From B16-G9 sp964400655 (GTDB taxonomy: Bacteria > Bacteroidota > Bacteroidia > Bacteroidales > F082), in contig CAYNVN010000179.1 in NCBI GenBank assembly GCA_964400655.1, positions 1 to 26,246 of the forward strand: a stretch of DNA of 26,246 nucleotides, in the 5' to 3' direction. Numbering within the stretch: position 1 is the stretch's first letter; each line of letters starts with the position of its first letter. Position numbers and translations under genes: made by a program. The notes beneath the pieces are model-generated. The model worked only from the letters and a program-made list of their open reading frames with translations. It made no database searches and had not been told where the DNA came from. Below, piece after piece: positions 1 to 7,985 of this stretch.

Positions 1-79
1 GAGGTACGACTGAGGGATCTCCTGAGAACCCGCCTGCCCCTTAGGCAAAAGGGAATTCTGTCGTTCAAAGTGGGGGATT

Positions 80-111
80 CCCGCCCGTACCGAACGGTAC
101 GTTCGGGCGGG
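80..111. repeat. 32-bp GC-rich palindrome in copy A
   Basis: Ends are CCCGCCC and GGGCGGG, with an inner GTACC-GAAC-GGTAC palindrome. It is the exact reverse complement of the 32-bp element at 7698-7729. It sits after GGGGGATT, where block C has no insert and block B has a different palindrome (7794-7814). Confidence 0.85.
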
Positions 112-194
112 TCTCGGTCGTGCCTCCCTCGAAATGACGAACTAATAAATGAACGACGTAGTTTTGGATTTTTATTTTTTGATATTGGGATTTG

Positions 195-215
195 CCCGCC
201 TGCCGGACGGGCAGG
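195..215. repeat. 21-bp GC-rich palindrome in copy A
   Basis: Begins CCCGCCTGCC and ends GGGCAGG around a CCGG centre, in otherwise A+T-rich sequence. It is the exact reverse complement of the element at 7986-8006 and differs at two positions from the one at 7794-7814. Confidence 0.8.
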
Positions 216-344
216 ATTGTGATTTGGTGCTTGCAATTTGTAATTTACTCCAAGTACTCCAAACTTTAGCGCACTCCAAACTTCAAGTACTTTAGCCACT
301 TTTGATTTTATCCCCTATTGTCCGGTTTGGGTTGAATAACTTGT

Positions 345-352
345 TACTTTTG
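345..352 (+). promoter_or_regulatory. lgt promoter, -7 element
   Basis: TACTTTTG, followed by CC, matches the Bacteroidota -7 consensus TAnnTTTG exactly and lies 16 bp before the lgt ATG. A TTTG occurs at 326-329 but only 15 bp upstream, closer than the usual 19-21 bp, so the -33 element is uncertain. Confidence 0.65.
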
Positions 353-368
353 CCTGCAAAAGAGTATT

Positions 369-1205
369 ATGGTGTTAAATTATATTGTTTGGAATGTCTC
401 TCCGGTGGCATTTACCATTCCCGCGAGTATGCCGTTTCTGGGCGGCCACGAAATACGCTGGTACGGAATGCTGTTTGCCCTGGCATTTATTGCCGGGTAT
501 TACATCATGCAGCGGATATTAAAAAAAGAGGGCGAAAGCGAAAAACTGCTTGACAGTATTTTTACTTATATGATTATTTTTACGGTTTTAGGAGCACGAC
601 TGGGGCATTGCTTTTTTTATGAACCGGGATATTACCTCGCCCATCCTTTGGATATTTTTAAAATTTGGGAAGGCGGGCTTGCAAGTCACGGGGCTTCCAT
701 AGGAATATTGATCGGGCTTTACTTTTTTTCGAAGCAAAATCACAAACCGTTTTTGTGGACCATGGACAGGGTGGTAATTCCGGTGGCTTTGGGCGGTGCT
801 TTTATCAGACTTGGAAATTTGATGAATTCCGAAATTTTCGGCCATATTACACAAATGCCCTGGGGATTTTATTTCAAAAACTATTACGATCCGGCATTTA
901 CCACCGATCCGCGGCACCCCACTCAAATTTACGAAGCATTAAGCTATTTGATAATATTTATCGTTACGTACCGTATGTATCTTAAAGCCGACGGACATCC
1001 GCGCAGGGGATCCGTTTTCGGCTGGTTTCTTATTATGCTTTTTACCGTCAGGTTTTTTATTGAGTTTTTAAAAGAACCTCAGGTTGGCTTTGAAGAACAC
1101 ATGCTGCTTAATATGGGGCAATTGCTCAGCATACCCTTTATCATCGGAGGTATTGTTATCCTTTGGTTTTCAAAAAAGGGCAGGTTCGACACAAAACATA
1201 CTTAA
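369..1205 (+). CDS. lgt: Prolipoprotein diacylglyceryl transferase Lgt
   Basis: Inner-membrane enzyme that moves diacylglycerol from phosphatidylglycerol onto the lipobox cysteine of preprolipoproteins, the first step of lipoprotein maturation. At 278 aa it has the usual length, with several hydrophobic segments. Signature residues are visible: H107 in ASHGASIG, and R147, N150 and E155 in the IRLGNLMNSE segment, each four residues on from E. coli H103, R143, N146 and E151. ARLGHCFFYEP and RHPTQIYE are also typical of the family. The ATG at 369 follows an exact -7 promoter element by 16 bp, supporting this start. It stands alone, converging on the efflux operon 45 bp downstream. A LolD-type ATPase gene elsewhere in the window belongs to the same lipoprotein pathway. 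Confidence 0.97.
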   Translation: MVLNYIVWNVSPVAFTIPASMPFLGGHEIRWYGMLFALAFIAGYYIMQRILKKEGESEKLLDSIFTYMIIFTVLGARLGHCFFYEPGYYLAHPLDIFKIWEGGLASHGASIGILIGLYFFSKQNHKPFLWTMDRVVIPVALGGAFIRLGNLMNSEIFGHITQMPWGFYFKNYYDPAFTTDPRHPTQIYEALSYLIIFIVTYRMYLKADGHPRRGSVFGWFLIMLFTVRFFIEFLKEPQVGFEEHMLLNMGQLLSIPFIIGGIVILWFSKKGRFDTKHT

Positions 1206-1250
1206 CCGGTTTGCCAAACCAATTAGCGGAAAACAACACCGGCAATAATC

Positions 1251-2579
1251 TTACAATTCATCCAAAAACAGTCCGGCCAGCTTCATCAACTCCAGTTCTG
1301 CAATTTTGGCATTGTACAGGGCTTCGTTATAACGGTCAACCGATTTTTGCAAATTAACCTGTGCATTTCTGAAATCAATGGAGGTGAGCTGTCCCAATTT
1401 ATATTGCTCCACCGATCTTTCAAAATTAAGCTGATTGATCTTTTTATTGGTCTCTTCCGTTTTAAGGATAAACAGCATGTTGGTATAATTGCTGTACGCA
1501 TCAGCCACCTTTCGTTCCAGGTCGGTTTTTATTTTATCAACCTGAATTTGTGCATTTTCAACCTGAATTTTGGCATTGAGTTCACGGGTGCGGGTTTTCC
1601 CTCCGTCAAAGATGTTCCAGTTTAACGAGGCACCGATATTGTAACCCAGGCTTTGCTGAAAAGTAAGGCTGCCCACATCGCTTTCCATTTGGCTGAATGA
1701 ATATTTTCCCGACAGGTCGATGGTTGGAATGTATCCAGTATGAGATTGTTTTAGCTGCAGTTCCGAAATGCCTTTACTCTGTTTGGCAATCATATAGTCA
1801 ACGTTTTTGCTGCGGGCTGCAACCCACATATCATTCAGATTTACTTTCGGCCCGAAACGAACCATTGTGTCGATTGCAAACTCCAGGGTCATATCTGTTC
1901 CCATAACCACTTTCATATCGTTTTGAGCAATTTCAAGCTCTCTTACGGTATTAATATAGTTTACGCTGTCGTTGTTGCGGTCAACTTCGGCATTCAGTAA
2001 ATCCAGCTCGGTTGCCTGTCCGTACCTGTATTTGTCGTGCATATATTCCAATCGCGTGTTTGAAATATGAAGGGTACGTTTGAGGTTTTCCAGTTTTGAT
2101 GTCAGTTTGGCCACCTGATAATAGGAGCGGATTAACCTGATGAGCGAATTTTCGATAACCGCCCTTGCCTGAAGTTCCGAAAGGGTATAACTTTCGTTAA
2201 GGACTTTGTAATTATAGTGACGGCTCATTCCGTCAAAAAGACGGTAATTCAAACCCAGCGAAGCGCTGTAATTGGTTGACGAGGCACCGTCTTTTGAAAC
2301 CTTGTCGCCCGAGATAAAGGTAATATCGGAGTTGTTGTTTGAATAGCTTGCCCCTGCCGAACCGTTTAAAACAGGCAGATATCCCGAGTTCATTGCACTT
2401 TTGTTTACTTCGGCGATGCGTACATTGTTTTTGGCAATCAGTATGTCCTGATTTTTATCCATGGCAATGGCAATGGCATCCGATAGTTTCAGGGTTGAAT
2501 CGGCTTGTTGCGACAGCAACAGTGCCGGTGTTATCCATAGCAGGATAAACAATAACGCTTTATTTTTCAAGTTCATCAT
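1251..2579 (-). CDS. TolC-family outer membrane efflux channel
   Basis: Outer-membrane factor of the tripartite efflux system encoded by this operon. A hydrophobic signal peptide (KALLFILLWITPALLLSQ) opens the protein, which is 442 aa from the chosen start. The rest has the alternating helical pattern of OEP proteins, in two halves, with typical segments such as LSDAIAIAMDKNQDI near the N terminus, YRYGQATELDLLNAEVDRN in the first half and YKLGQLTSIDFRNAQVNLQ in the second. A reading from a TTG at 2585 is possible, but two ATG codons follow immediately. I choose 2579, which overlaps the end of the RND gene by 20 bp and suggests translational coupling. No clear terminator follows. The substrate cannot be read from the sequence. 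Confidence 0.92.
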   Translation of the reverse strand: MMNLKNKALLFILLWITPALLLSQQADSTLKLSDAIAIAMDKNQDILIAKNNVRIAEVNKSAMNSGYLPVLNGSAGASYSNNNSDITFISGDKVSKDGASSTNYSASLGLNYRLFDGMSRHYNYKVLNESYTLSELQARAVIENSLIRLIRSYYQVAKLTSKLENLKRTLHISNTRLEYMHDKYRYGQATELDLLNAEVDRNNDSVNYINTVRELEIAQNDMKVVMGTDMTLEFAIDTMVRFGPKVNLNDMWVAARSKNVDYMIAKQSKGISELQLKQSHTGYIPTIDLSGKYSFSQMESDVGSLTFQQSLGYNIGASLNWNIFDGGKTRTRELNAKIQVENAQIQVDKIKTDLERKVADAYSNYTNMLFILKTEETNKKINQLNFERSVEQYKLGQLTSIDFRNAQVNLQKSVDRYNEALYNAKIAELELMKLAGLFLDEL

Positions 2580-5500
2580 TTTCAAATTTTAATTCTTTAA
2601 TGGCATGTTCAACCTCTTCGGGAGTAACTTTTTTGCCTTCCCACAAATAGATTAGGGAACGCTTGAGTTTGTTAACCGAAACCAGTAAAACCGGAAGCAA
2701 CAACAATGTTAATATGGTTGCAATGGTGATTCCGTATGCAATGGAAATGGCCATGGGAATAAGGAACTGGGCCTGAAAACTTTTTTCGAGGATAAGCGGT
2801 GCCAGACCGGCTACTGTTGTAGCCGAAGTTAAAAAGATGGCCCGGAACCTTGAAATTCCCGCTTCGTAAACGGCATCCGTTACTTTAACGCCTTGTTTTA
2901 ACAAACGGTTGTATGAACTTATTAACACCAGCCCGTCGTTTACCAGAATCCCGATAAGGGCGATGATGCCCAGCATGGAAAGCACATTAATGGATTGTCC
3001 GTGTATCCAGTGCCCCCAGGCAACGCCAACAAAGCTGAACGGGATAAGAACAAACAGTAAAATGGTTTGACTGAACGAGCGAAAAGTGAAAACAATCATG
3101 GCAATGATAAGGAACAAAATTACCGGCACCACTTTTTTGGCTGAATCGGAAGTTTTGTTGGCTTCGCGGTTTTGACCTTCGTAAAGAACACCCACCGTGG
3201 GATATTTGGCAAGAATATCGGGTAATATTGAAGATTTTACATACTCCATAACGTCGGTGGCCGAAGCATTTTCGTCAACCAGGTCGGCTTCCACTTTTAT
3301 TTGCCGTTTACCGTCGAGGTGGCTGATAGACACAATACCTCTTTTGATGGAGTAGGATGCGATTTCGTCGAACGGAACTTTTTTACGTGAAGGAGTTGTA
3401 ATATACATTTCGGAAAGGTTGCTGATAGAAGAGCGTTCCCGCTCGTTATATCTTACCCAAACCTTTACCTCATCTCTTCCGCGTTGCAGGCGTTGTACCT
3501 CTTTTCCAAAAAATCCCGAACGTATCTGCCCCAGCACATCCTGCAGGGTAAGTCCCAGCATATAAGCCTTATCTTTTAAAACAATGTTGATCTCCTTGAT
3601 TCCCTGGCGGTCGTTATCGTTGATATCTTTCAATCCCGAAAGTTTCGATAATTCAAATTTCAGTTCGTTTTTTGCAAGGGTAAGTTCCTCAAGGTTGTTT
3701 CCAAGAAAAGCAACCGATACCGGTTTTCCGAATGTACCTCCCGCACCGTACGACAATAATTCGGCTCCGATAACCGGGCCTGCTTCTTTAGCAATTGCAT
3801 TGGCAATTTCAAAGCTGATGATGTTACGGGTTTCGCCGTTCAGTAAGATAATGTTCAAACTTCCGTCGGCGGTTGTGGGGCCTATTTTCTTTTCAATATG
3901 TGTGATAATATCCAAGCTGTCGGCTCTTTTGGCTTTGTAGTCGGCATTTACTTTCCATGCCGCTTCCTGTATTTTATCAATCCATGCTTCGGTAATTTTT
4001 TCGTTGGTTCCGGCGGGCATTTTCAGTGTTACATTAATGTTGTCTCTTTCAATAAAAGGAAAAAAGGTGCTGCGAATAACTCCTCCTTTCATTGCACCGA
4101 CGGTTAACAGCAACATAACCACTGCAATGGAAATGATAAGAAACCTGTTACGAATGGCAAAATGAAGTGTTGGAGCATAAGTTTTGTCGCGCATCCAATA
4201 CATAATGCTGTCCATTGCTTTTACCACCCGGTTTTGACTTTTTTGACCTTTCAGTGCCTTGGAATGAGCGAGGTGGGCGGGCAAAATAATAACGGCCTCA
4301 ATAAGCGAAATAAACAGTGTGGCAACAACCACAAATGCCAGTTCGCTAAAAAAGTCACCCATTCTCCCATCAATAAAAAAGAAAGTTGAAAAGGCAATAA
4401 TAGTGGTAATTACAGCTGTAAAAATTGACGGAAGCACCTCCAAGGTACCGTCGATGGCCGCTCGTATGGCGTTTTTACCTTTTTCGTAATGACTGTAAAT
4501 GTTTTCGCCGATAACAATACCGTCGTCCACCAATATTCCCACCACTACAATCATTCCAAACAGCGAAATAACATTGATGGTAATCCCGAAAATGTTGGCA
4601 AGAATAAACATACCCCAAAACGAAACAGGCAATCCGGCAGCCACCCAAAGTGCCATGCGGGGATTAAGAAACATGGAAAGGAACAGCAACACCAGCAACA
4701 TACCCATCATACCGTTTCTTATGAGCAGGTCTTTACGCTCGTTGAGGTTAACCGACCGGTCTTGTACAATAACAACATCCAAATCGGGATTTTTCAGTTT
4801 AAAGGTTTCAATATATTTTTTCAACTTATCCGAAGCGCTTAAAAAATCTTCGCTGTTGGTAGTTTGTACTTCAATTTCAACAGAGGCTTCCCCGTCGATT
4901 TCAATGCGATTGGGGTTTTCCGACCAACGATCGTAAACGGTGGCCACATCTCCCACCCTAACGGTTCTTCCGTCGGCATCCGATTTAATGATGATGGAGT
5001 TCAGTTGGTGCCCCTGATACTTTTTGTAACGTCCTCGAATAAGGTACTCCTCCTCGCTGGTACGTATCTTTCCTCCGGTGATGTCGATATTGGCACGTCG
5101 CACGGCATTGGCAACGTCATCAAAGGTAAGATTATATGCTCTGAGCGTATTTTCATTAACTGCCACTTCAATCTCTTCGTCGGGGAAACCGTGAAGTACC
5201 ACCTTTGAGATACCATCCATTCCGCGGATGTCATCTTCAATTTTATAGGCAATATCTTTTAACGCTTTTAGCGAAATGTTATGTCCGCTAACAGAGAATA
5301 TAATTACCCTGTTTAAATTTTCTTTTTTAAAAATTACGGGAGGTTCCATATCAACGGGGAAAGAATTGATACGGTTCACGGCATTTTTTACATCTTCCAA
5401 AACCACATCGGTTTTGTAATTTTTATCCACTTCAACCGTAATATTGGCACTGTTTTCCGACGATACGGAGGTTACCCTTTCAATTCCCGAAACACCTTTC

Positions 5501-5715
5501 AGGTTATCTTCGATTTTTAAAACGATTCCCTCCTCCACCTCCTGGGGTGAAGCACCCGGATAGATAAGCTGTATGGAGATGATACGACTTTCCACCAACG
5601 GAAAAAAAGATGATTTCATGTTGAACATGGCCACCGTTCCGAAGATGGCAAATGTGAGGATAAACACATTGGCGGCAACCGGATATTTTATAAAATATGA
5701 GAGTATTTTTTTCAT
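2560..5715 (-). CDS. RND efflux pump permease (AcrB/HAE1-like)
   Basis: Proton-driven inner-membrane pump of the tripartite system, 1051 aa, the usual length for AcrB relatives. It shows the family layout: an N-terminal membrane helix, a periplasmic porter domain, a membrane block at about 335-485, a second periplasmic domain, and a final membrane block at about 863-1015. The TM4 motif VVVGILVDDGIVIGENIY carries D397 and D398, matching the proton-relay pair D407/D408 of AcrB. The matching TM10 motif reads GILVNDGLVLI (922-932), with Asn-Asp where AcrB has Lys940-Asn941. The gene starts 18 bp after the adaptor gene and overlaps the TolC gene at its 3' end. Substrates are unknown; heavy-metal RND pumps are less likely because their typical metal motifs are not seen. 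Confidence 0.95.
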   Translation of the reverse strand: MKKILSYFIKYPVAANVFILTFAIFGTVAMFNMKSSFFPLVESRIISIQLIYPGASPQEVEEGIVLKIEDNLKGVSGIERVTSVSSENSANITVEVDKNYKTDVVLEDVKNAVNRINSFPVDMEPPVIFKKENLNRVIIFSVSGHNISLKALKDIAYKIEDDIRGMDGISKVVLHGFPDEEIEVAVNENTLRAYNLTFDDVANAVRRANIDITGGKIRTSEEEYLIRGRYKKYQGHQLNSIIIKSDADGRTVRVGDVATVYDRWSENPNRIEIDGEASVEIEVQTTNSEDFLSASDKLKKYIETFKLKNPDLDVVIVQDRSVNLNERKDLLIRNGMMGMLLVLLFLSMFLNPRMALWVAAGLPVSFWGMFILANIFGITINVISLFGMIVVVGILVDDGIVIGENIYSHYEKGKNAIRAAIDGTLEVLPSIFTAVITTIIAFSTFFFIDGRMGDFFSELAFVVVATLFISLIEAVIILPAHLAHSKALKGQKSQNRVVKAMDSIMYWMRDKTYAPTLHFAIRNRFLIISIAVVMLLLTVGAMKGGVIRSTFFPFIERDNINVTLKMPAGTNEKITEAWIDKIQEAAWKVNADYKAKRADSLDIITHIEKKIGPTTADGSLNIILLNGETRNIISFEIANAIAKEAGPVIGAELLSYGAGGTFGKPVSVAFLGNNLEELTLAKNELKFELSKLSGLKDINDNDRQGIKEINIVLKDKAYMLGLTLQDVLGQIRSGFFGKEVQRLQRGRDEVKVWVRYNERERSSISNLSEMYITTPSRKKVPFDEIASYSIKRGIVSISHLDGKRQIKVEADLVDENASATDVMEYVKSSILPDILAKYPTVGVLYEGQNREANKTSDSAKKVVPVILFLIIAMIVFTFRSFSQTILLFVLIPFSFVGVAWGHWIHGQSINVLSMLGIIALIGILVNDGLVLISSYNRLLKQGVKVTDAVYEAGISRFRAIFLTSATTVAGLAPLILEKSFQAQFLIPMAISIAYGITIATILTLLLLPVLLVSVNKLKRSLIYLWEGKKVTPEEVEHAIKELKFENDELEK

Positions 5716-5733
5716 AACAAACTGTTTAACCGG

Positions 5734-6852
5734 TTAGTTGTCCGAAGGTTGCGGAATCACTTTCATTCCCGGAAAAATTCCGGGGATATTTCTGGAGACA
5801 ATGCGGGTTCCGTTGGGCAGATCTTTTACAATGACCGATTTATTAAGGAAGCGTACCGGATTTATTTCAGTTTTTGCAAGTGAGCTATCGGAATTTATGA
5901 TAAAAACCCAACGATTTTCCACAAGAATGTTTCGTGGAATTTCAAAAACATCGTTAATGGTTCCGCCTGCTATAACGGCTTTTACAAACATACCTTCACG
6001 CAAGCCCCTGCCTGATGATTCGATAAATACCTGAATGGTTTGAGTGTTTATATCAATGGCAGGATTAATTCGTACCACTTTGCCTTCCCACTCCTGTCCG
6101 TTTTCCGAAGAAATAATTGTTGCCCGGTCGCCTCTGTTAATTAATCCGGCATCAGTAGCTTTTATCGATAGTTCAAGCTCGAACAAACCGTTATTACTAA
6201 AAGTTCCGATTTTTTGTCCGGCACGTATAAGCGTACCCGTATTTACATTTGACTCGGTTACCACACCGTCAAACGGGGCACGTATGTTGTATTTCTCTAA
6301 TCTTGTTTCCAGGTTGCGGATGGAGTAAAATGAGCTGTAAACCTTTTTTCCGGTGATAAAAAATTTCTCTTTTTGCGATTTAATCTCAGGAAGCGGTTTC
6401 AGGTTTTTATCTACGTCCAGTGATGTAAGGTATTGATACCATTTATCAAATTCCTCAGGAAATTCCAGTTTAATATCGGGTAACAGAGAAGTAATCAGGT
6501 TTTCAAAATCGCTCCGTTTGGCATAGAGGTTTGCCCTAAATTCGGAATCATCAATTTTTATCATTAATTCTCCTTTTTTAAATGAAACTCCGGCCCGGAA
6601 CTCTTTTTTTTGTTTTTGTAAAACACCGTTCACTTCCGAGTAGATTTCAATCCGGTCTTTTGCCCGCACCTGCCCCGAACCTTCGATGATTAATGGCAGG
6701 GTTTTGTTCTTTACCACAATGTAAGGCGCAATTACCTTTGATTTTACCACCTGTTTTTTAGGTGCTTTTTTCATTTTGGAGAGGTAAACGAAACCGATAA
6801 CTCCGGCAATTAGTACAAGTACTGCAATAATCCACGTTTTTCTTAATGTCAT
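5734..6852 (-). CDS. HlyD/MFP-family periplasmic adaptor of RND pump
   Basis: Membrane fusion protein linking the RND pump to the TolC channel. At 372 aa it has an N-terminal membrane anchor (about residues 7-25, WIIAVLVLIAGVIGFVYLS) after a basic start. A lipoyl-like half follows (GSGQVRAKDRIEIYSEVNGV, then GELMIKIDD), then a helical hairpin region at about 105-180. The second lipoyl half reads YNIRAPFDGVVTESNVNTGT, with beta-barrel and membrane-proximal domains to the end. The hairpin contains an acidic, aromatic stretch (EFPEEFDKWYQYL). The gene lies 50 bp after marR with a MarR-like palindrome in front of it, so it may have its own regulated promoter as well as read-through from marR. Confidence 0.93.
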   Translation of the reverse strand: MTLRKTWIIAVLVLIAGVIGFVYLSKMKKAPKKQVVKSKVIAPYIVVKNKTLPLIIEGSGQVRAKDRIEIYSEVNGVLQKQKKEFRAGVSFKKGELMIKIDDSEFRANLYAKRSDFENLITSLLPDIKLEFPEEFDKWYQYLTSLDVDKNLKPLPEIKSQKEKFFITGKKVYSSFYSIRNLETRLEKYNIRAPFDGVVTESNVNTGTLIRAGQKIGTFSNNGLFELELSIKATDAGLINRGDRATIISSENGQEWEGKVVRINPAIDINTQTIQVFIESSGRGLREGMFVKAVIAGGTINDVFEIPRNILVENRWVFIINSDSSLAKTEINPVRFLNKSVIVKDLPNGTRIVSRNIPGIFPGMKVIPQPSDN

Positions 6853-6894
6853 TTTATTTGTATTAAGTAATTTTAAATTTAATTTTTACCAAAA

Positions 6895-6910
6895 AGTTGT
6901 ATTTACAACT
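6895..6910. promoter_or_regulatory. Probable MarR operator ahead of the adaptor gene
   Basis: AGTTGTATTTACAACT is a perfect 7-bp inverted repeat (AGTTGTA/TACAACT) around TT. It overlaps the marR stop codon and lies 42 bp before the adaptor start. A second copy matching at 13 of 16 positions lies at 7363-7378. Two similar palindromes beside a marR gene and its neighbour are the classic operator arrangement. Confidence 0.7.
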
Positions 6911-7352
6911 GTTTTTCCAGCTGGTTGGTACGCTCAATTATTTTTTTTATGGTAGCAATGGTTTGCTCAAGTTCGTTATCGGAAAAACCTTTTTCAAGTT
7001 CTTTCCGTATTTGGATAAAACGGGGCATAACCTGTGCCAAATGTTCTTTTCCTTCTTTGGTTAAATAAAGGCCTTTTTTGCGTTTATCATCTTTTGCATT
7101 GATGCGTACCACTTTATGATTATCTTCCAAAACGCTGATGGCTCTTGTTATAGAGGTTTTGTCCTTGCTCATGATTGTGGCAAGTTCTTTTTGACTTACT
7201 CCTTCATGGGCATTAATTATCTTTAATAAAATAAATTGCTCAAAGGTTAAATCGAATCCCTCTTTATGAAGAACCCTGGTTAACAAATTGAACAACTTGA
7301 GGTGAGCCAGCGCCAGCCACTTTCCTAAAAATTCATCCTGATTGTTTTGCAT
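6903..7352 (-). CDS. MarR-family transcriptional regulator
   Basis: Winged helix-turn-helix protein, 149 aa from the ATG at 7352. The N-terminal dimerisation helix is followed by an HTH (EGVSQKELATIMSKDKTSIT, about 50-69) and a wing carrying the family pattern DDKRKKGLYLT (about 88-98). A C-terminal helix completes the dimer interface. A reading extended by eight codons to a TTG at 7376 is rejected because it would run into the 7363-7378 palindrome and the expected transcription start. It is first in the efflux operon, so local control of the pump, probably as a repressor released by a small ligand, is the natural inference. The ligand is unknown. Confidence 0.93.
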   Translation of the reverse strand: MQNNQDEFLGKWLALAHLKLFNLLTRVLHKEGFDLTFEQFILLKIINAHEGVSQKELATIMSKDKTSITRAISVLEDNHKVVRINAKDDKRKKGLYLTKEGKEHLAQVMPRFIQIRKELEKGFSDNELEQTIATIKKIIERTNQLEKQL

Positions 7353-7362
7353 ATTGACAAAT

Positions 7363-7378
7363 AGATGTAGATACAACT
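7363..7378. promoter_or_regulatory. Probable MarR operator at the marR promoter
   Basis: AGATGTAGATACAACT has arms AGATGTA/TACAACT pairing at six of seven positions. It matches the perfect palindrome at 6895-6910 at 13 of 16 positions. It lies between the -7 element (7388-7395) and the marR ATG, at about the transcription start, where a bound repressor would block initiation or escape. Confidence 0.65.
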
Positions 7379-7387
7379 AAACGACGG

Positions 7388-7395
7388 CAAAAGTA
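7388..7395 (-). promoter_or_regulatory. marR operon promoter, -7 element
   Basis: The minus strand reads TACTTTTGCC, an exact TAnnTTTG element 35 bp upstream of the marR ATG. No TTTG is seen at the usual -33 distance, which may fit a promoter under repressor control. Confidence 0.6.
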
Positions 7396-7464
7396 ATTTA
7401 TTATTACAGTAAGGTGATGTTTTTTTTGGGGGGATTTACTGGTTGCTCGTTGCCGGTTGCTGGT

Positions 7465-7493
7465 AGGTTCAAGGTTTGGAGGTTCAAGGTTTG
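7465..7493. repeat. 15-bp tandem repeat, two copies
   Basis: AGGTTCAAGGTTTG occurs at 7465-7478 and again at 7480-7493, one base apart. A degraded third copy, AATTTAAGGTTTTAG, follows. It lies at the left end of block B. Confidence 0.85.
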
Positions 7494-7557
7494 AAAATTT
7501 AAGGTTTTAGGAACCGCAAAGACGCAAAGGCACAAAGTAAACCTTTTCGGTCGAACA

Positions 7558-7575
7558 TCCCGATAGTTATCGGGA
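7558..7575. repeat. 18-nt hairpin TCCCGAT-N4-ATCGGGA
   Basis: Perfect 7-bp arms around AGTT. The same arms with a different 4-nt loop (TGAT) occur at 13895-13912 inside the tRNA-Pro leader, about 6.3 kb away. There is no T-tract on either side, so it is not an ordinary terminator. Confidence 0.85.
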
Positions 7576-7670
7576 GAGTCCGGAAAGGTTGAGAAGTTGA
7601 GCTTGTTGCTTGTTGCATGATGCTCGTTTGACCTTTCCGCAAGCCCCAACGTCATCCCGAAGGAAGCGAA

Positions 7671-7686
7671 CCCGAAAGCTTTCGGG
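7671..7686. repeat. 16-bp perfect palindrome in copy B
   Basis: CCCGAAAGCTTTCGGG is fully self-complementary. It lies between GGAAGCGAA and GAGCGACGAGG, where block C shows a shorter sequence without the palindrome. The exact insertion boundary cannot be fixed by eye. Confidence 0.75.
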
Positions 7687-7697
7687 GAGCGACGAGG

Positions 7698-7729
7698 CCC
7701 GCCCGAACGTACCGTTCGGTACGGGCGGG
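7698..7729. repeat. 32-bp GC-rich palindrome in copy B
   Basis: Exact reverse complement of 80-111. It splits GACGAGG from GATCTCCTGAG. Copy A (8-26) and copy C (complement of 26107-26124) have the two flanks directly joined, so this looks like an insertion with two empty sites. Confidence 0.85.
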
Positions 7730-7793
7730 GATCTCCTGAGTGGCAGCCTGCCTCTCAAGCAAAAGGGGGTTCAGTCGATAATAGTAGGGGATT

Positions 7794-7814
7794 CCCGCCT
7801 GCCGGCAGGGCAGG
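7794..7814. repeat. 21-bp GC-rich palindrome in copy B
   Basis: Begins CCCGCCTGCC and ends GGGCAGG. It is inserted after GGGGATT at the position where copy A has a different, 32-bp palindrome and copy C has none (boundary at 26052/26053). Confidence 0.8.
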
Positions 7815-7985
7815 CTTCCTCCCTACGGTCGTCAGAATGACGAAGAAAGAAAAGGTCGTTCTTCCCTCGAAATGACGGGGTTATGAATGAACGCCGTAGT
7901 TTTAACTCTAGGCACTCCAAACTCTAGCGCACTTTAGGCACTCTGATTTATGATTGCAAATTTTTGATTTATGATTTTTGATTGG

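Larger units (their letters stand above)
1..344 (+). repeat. Composite intergenic repeat, copy A (no gene)
   Basis: No credible gene lies here. The stretch matches block B (about 7600-8080) in the same orientation and block C (25800-26246) in reverse complement, module by module. The modules run: a GACTGAGG/GATCTCCTGAG segment (about 8-26); CCTGCC...AGGCAAAAGGG (about 34-52); GGGGGATT followed by a GC-rich palindrome (73-111); TCGAAATGACG with AATGAACGACGTAGTTTT (about 129-168); GTAATTTACTCCAAGTACTCC (240-260); and an A+T-richer tail of CACTCCAAACTTTAG-type microrepeats (about 253-300). The block probably continues past the left edge. It ends about 45 bp before the lgt -7 promoter element. 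Confidence 0.85.

Noticed and set aside
665..985. Extra coding frames overlapping lgt and other genes on either strand
   Set aside because: They are out-of-frame shadows of well-supported genes and show no family motifs.
1206..1250. Hairpin GGTTTG-CCAAACC as terminator between lgt and the efflux operon
   Set aside because: No T-tract follows on either strand and the loop is too small to support a terminator call.
5424..5432. DnaA-box-like TTATCCACT inside the RND gene
   Set aside because: Single imperfect site within a coding sequence, expected by chance.
7353..7376. N-terminal extension of the MarR regulator from a TTG
   Set aside because: It overlaps the probable operator and transcription start; the ATG at 7352 gives a normal MarR length.
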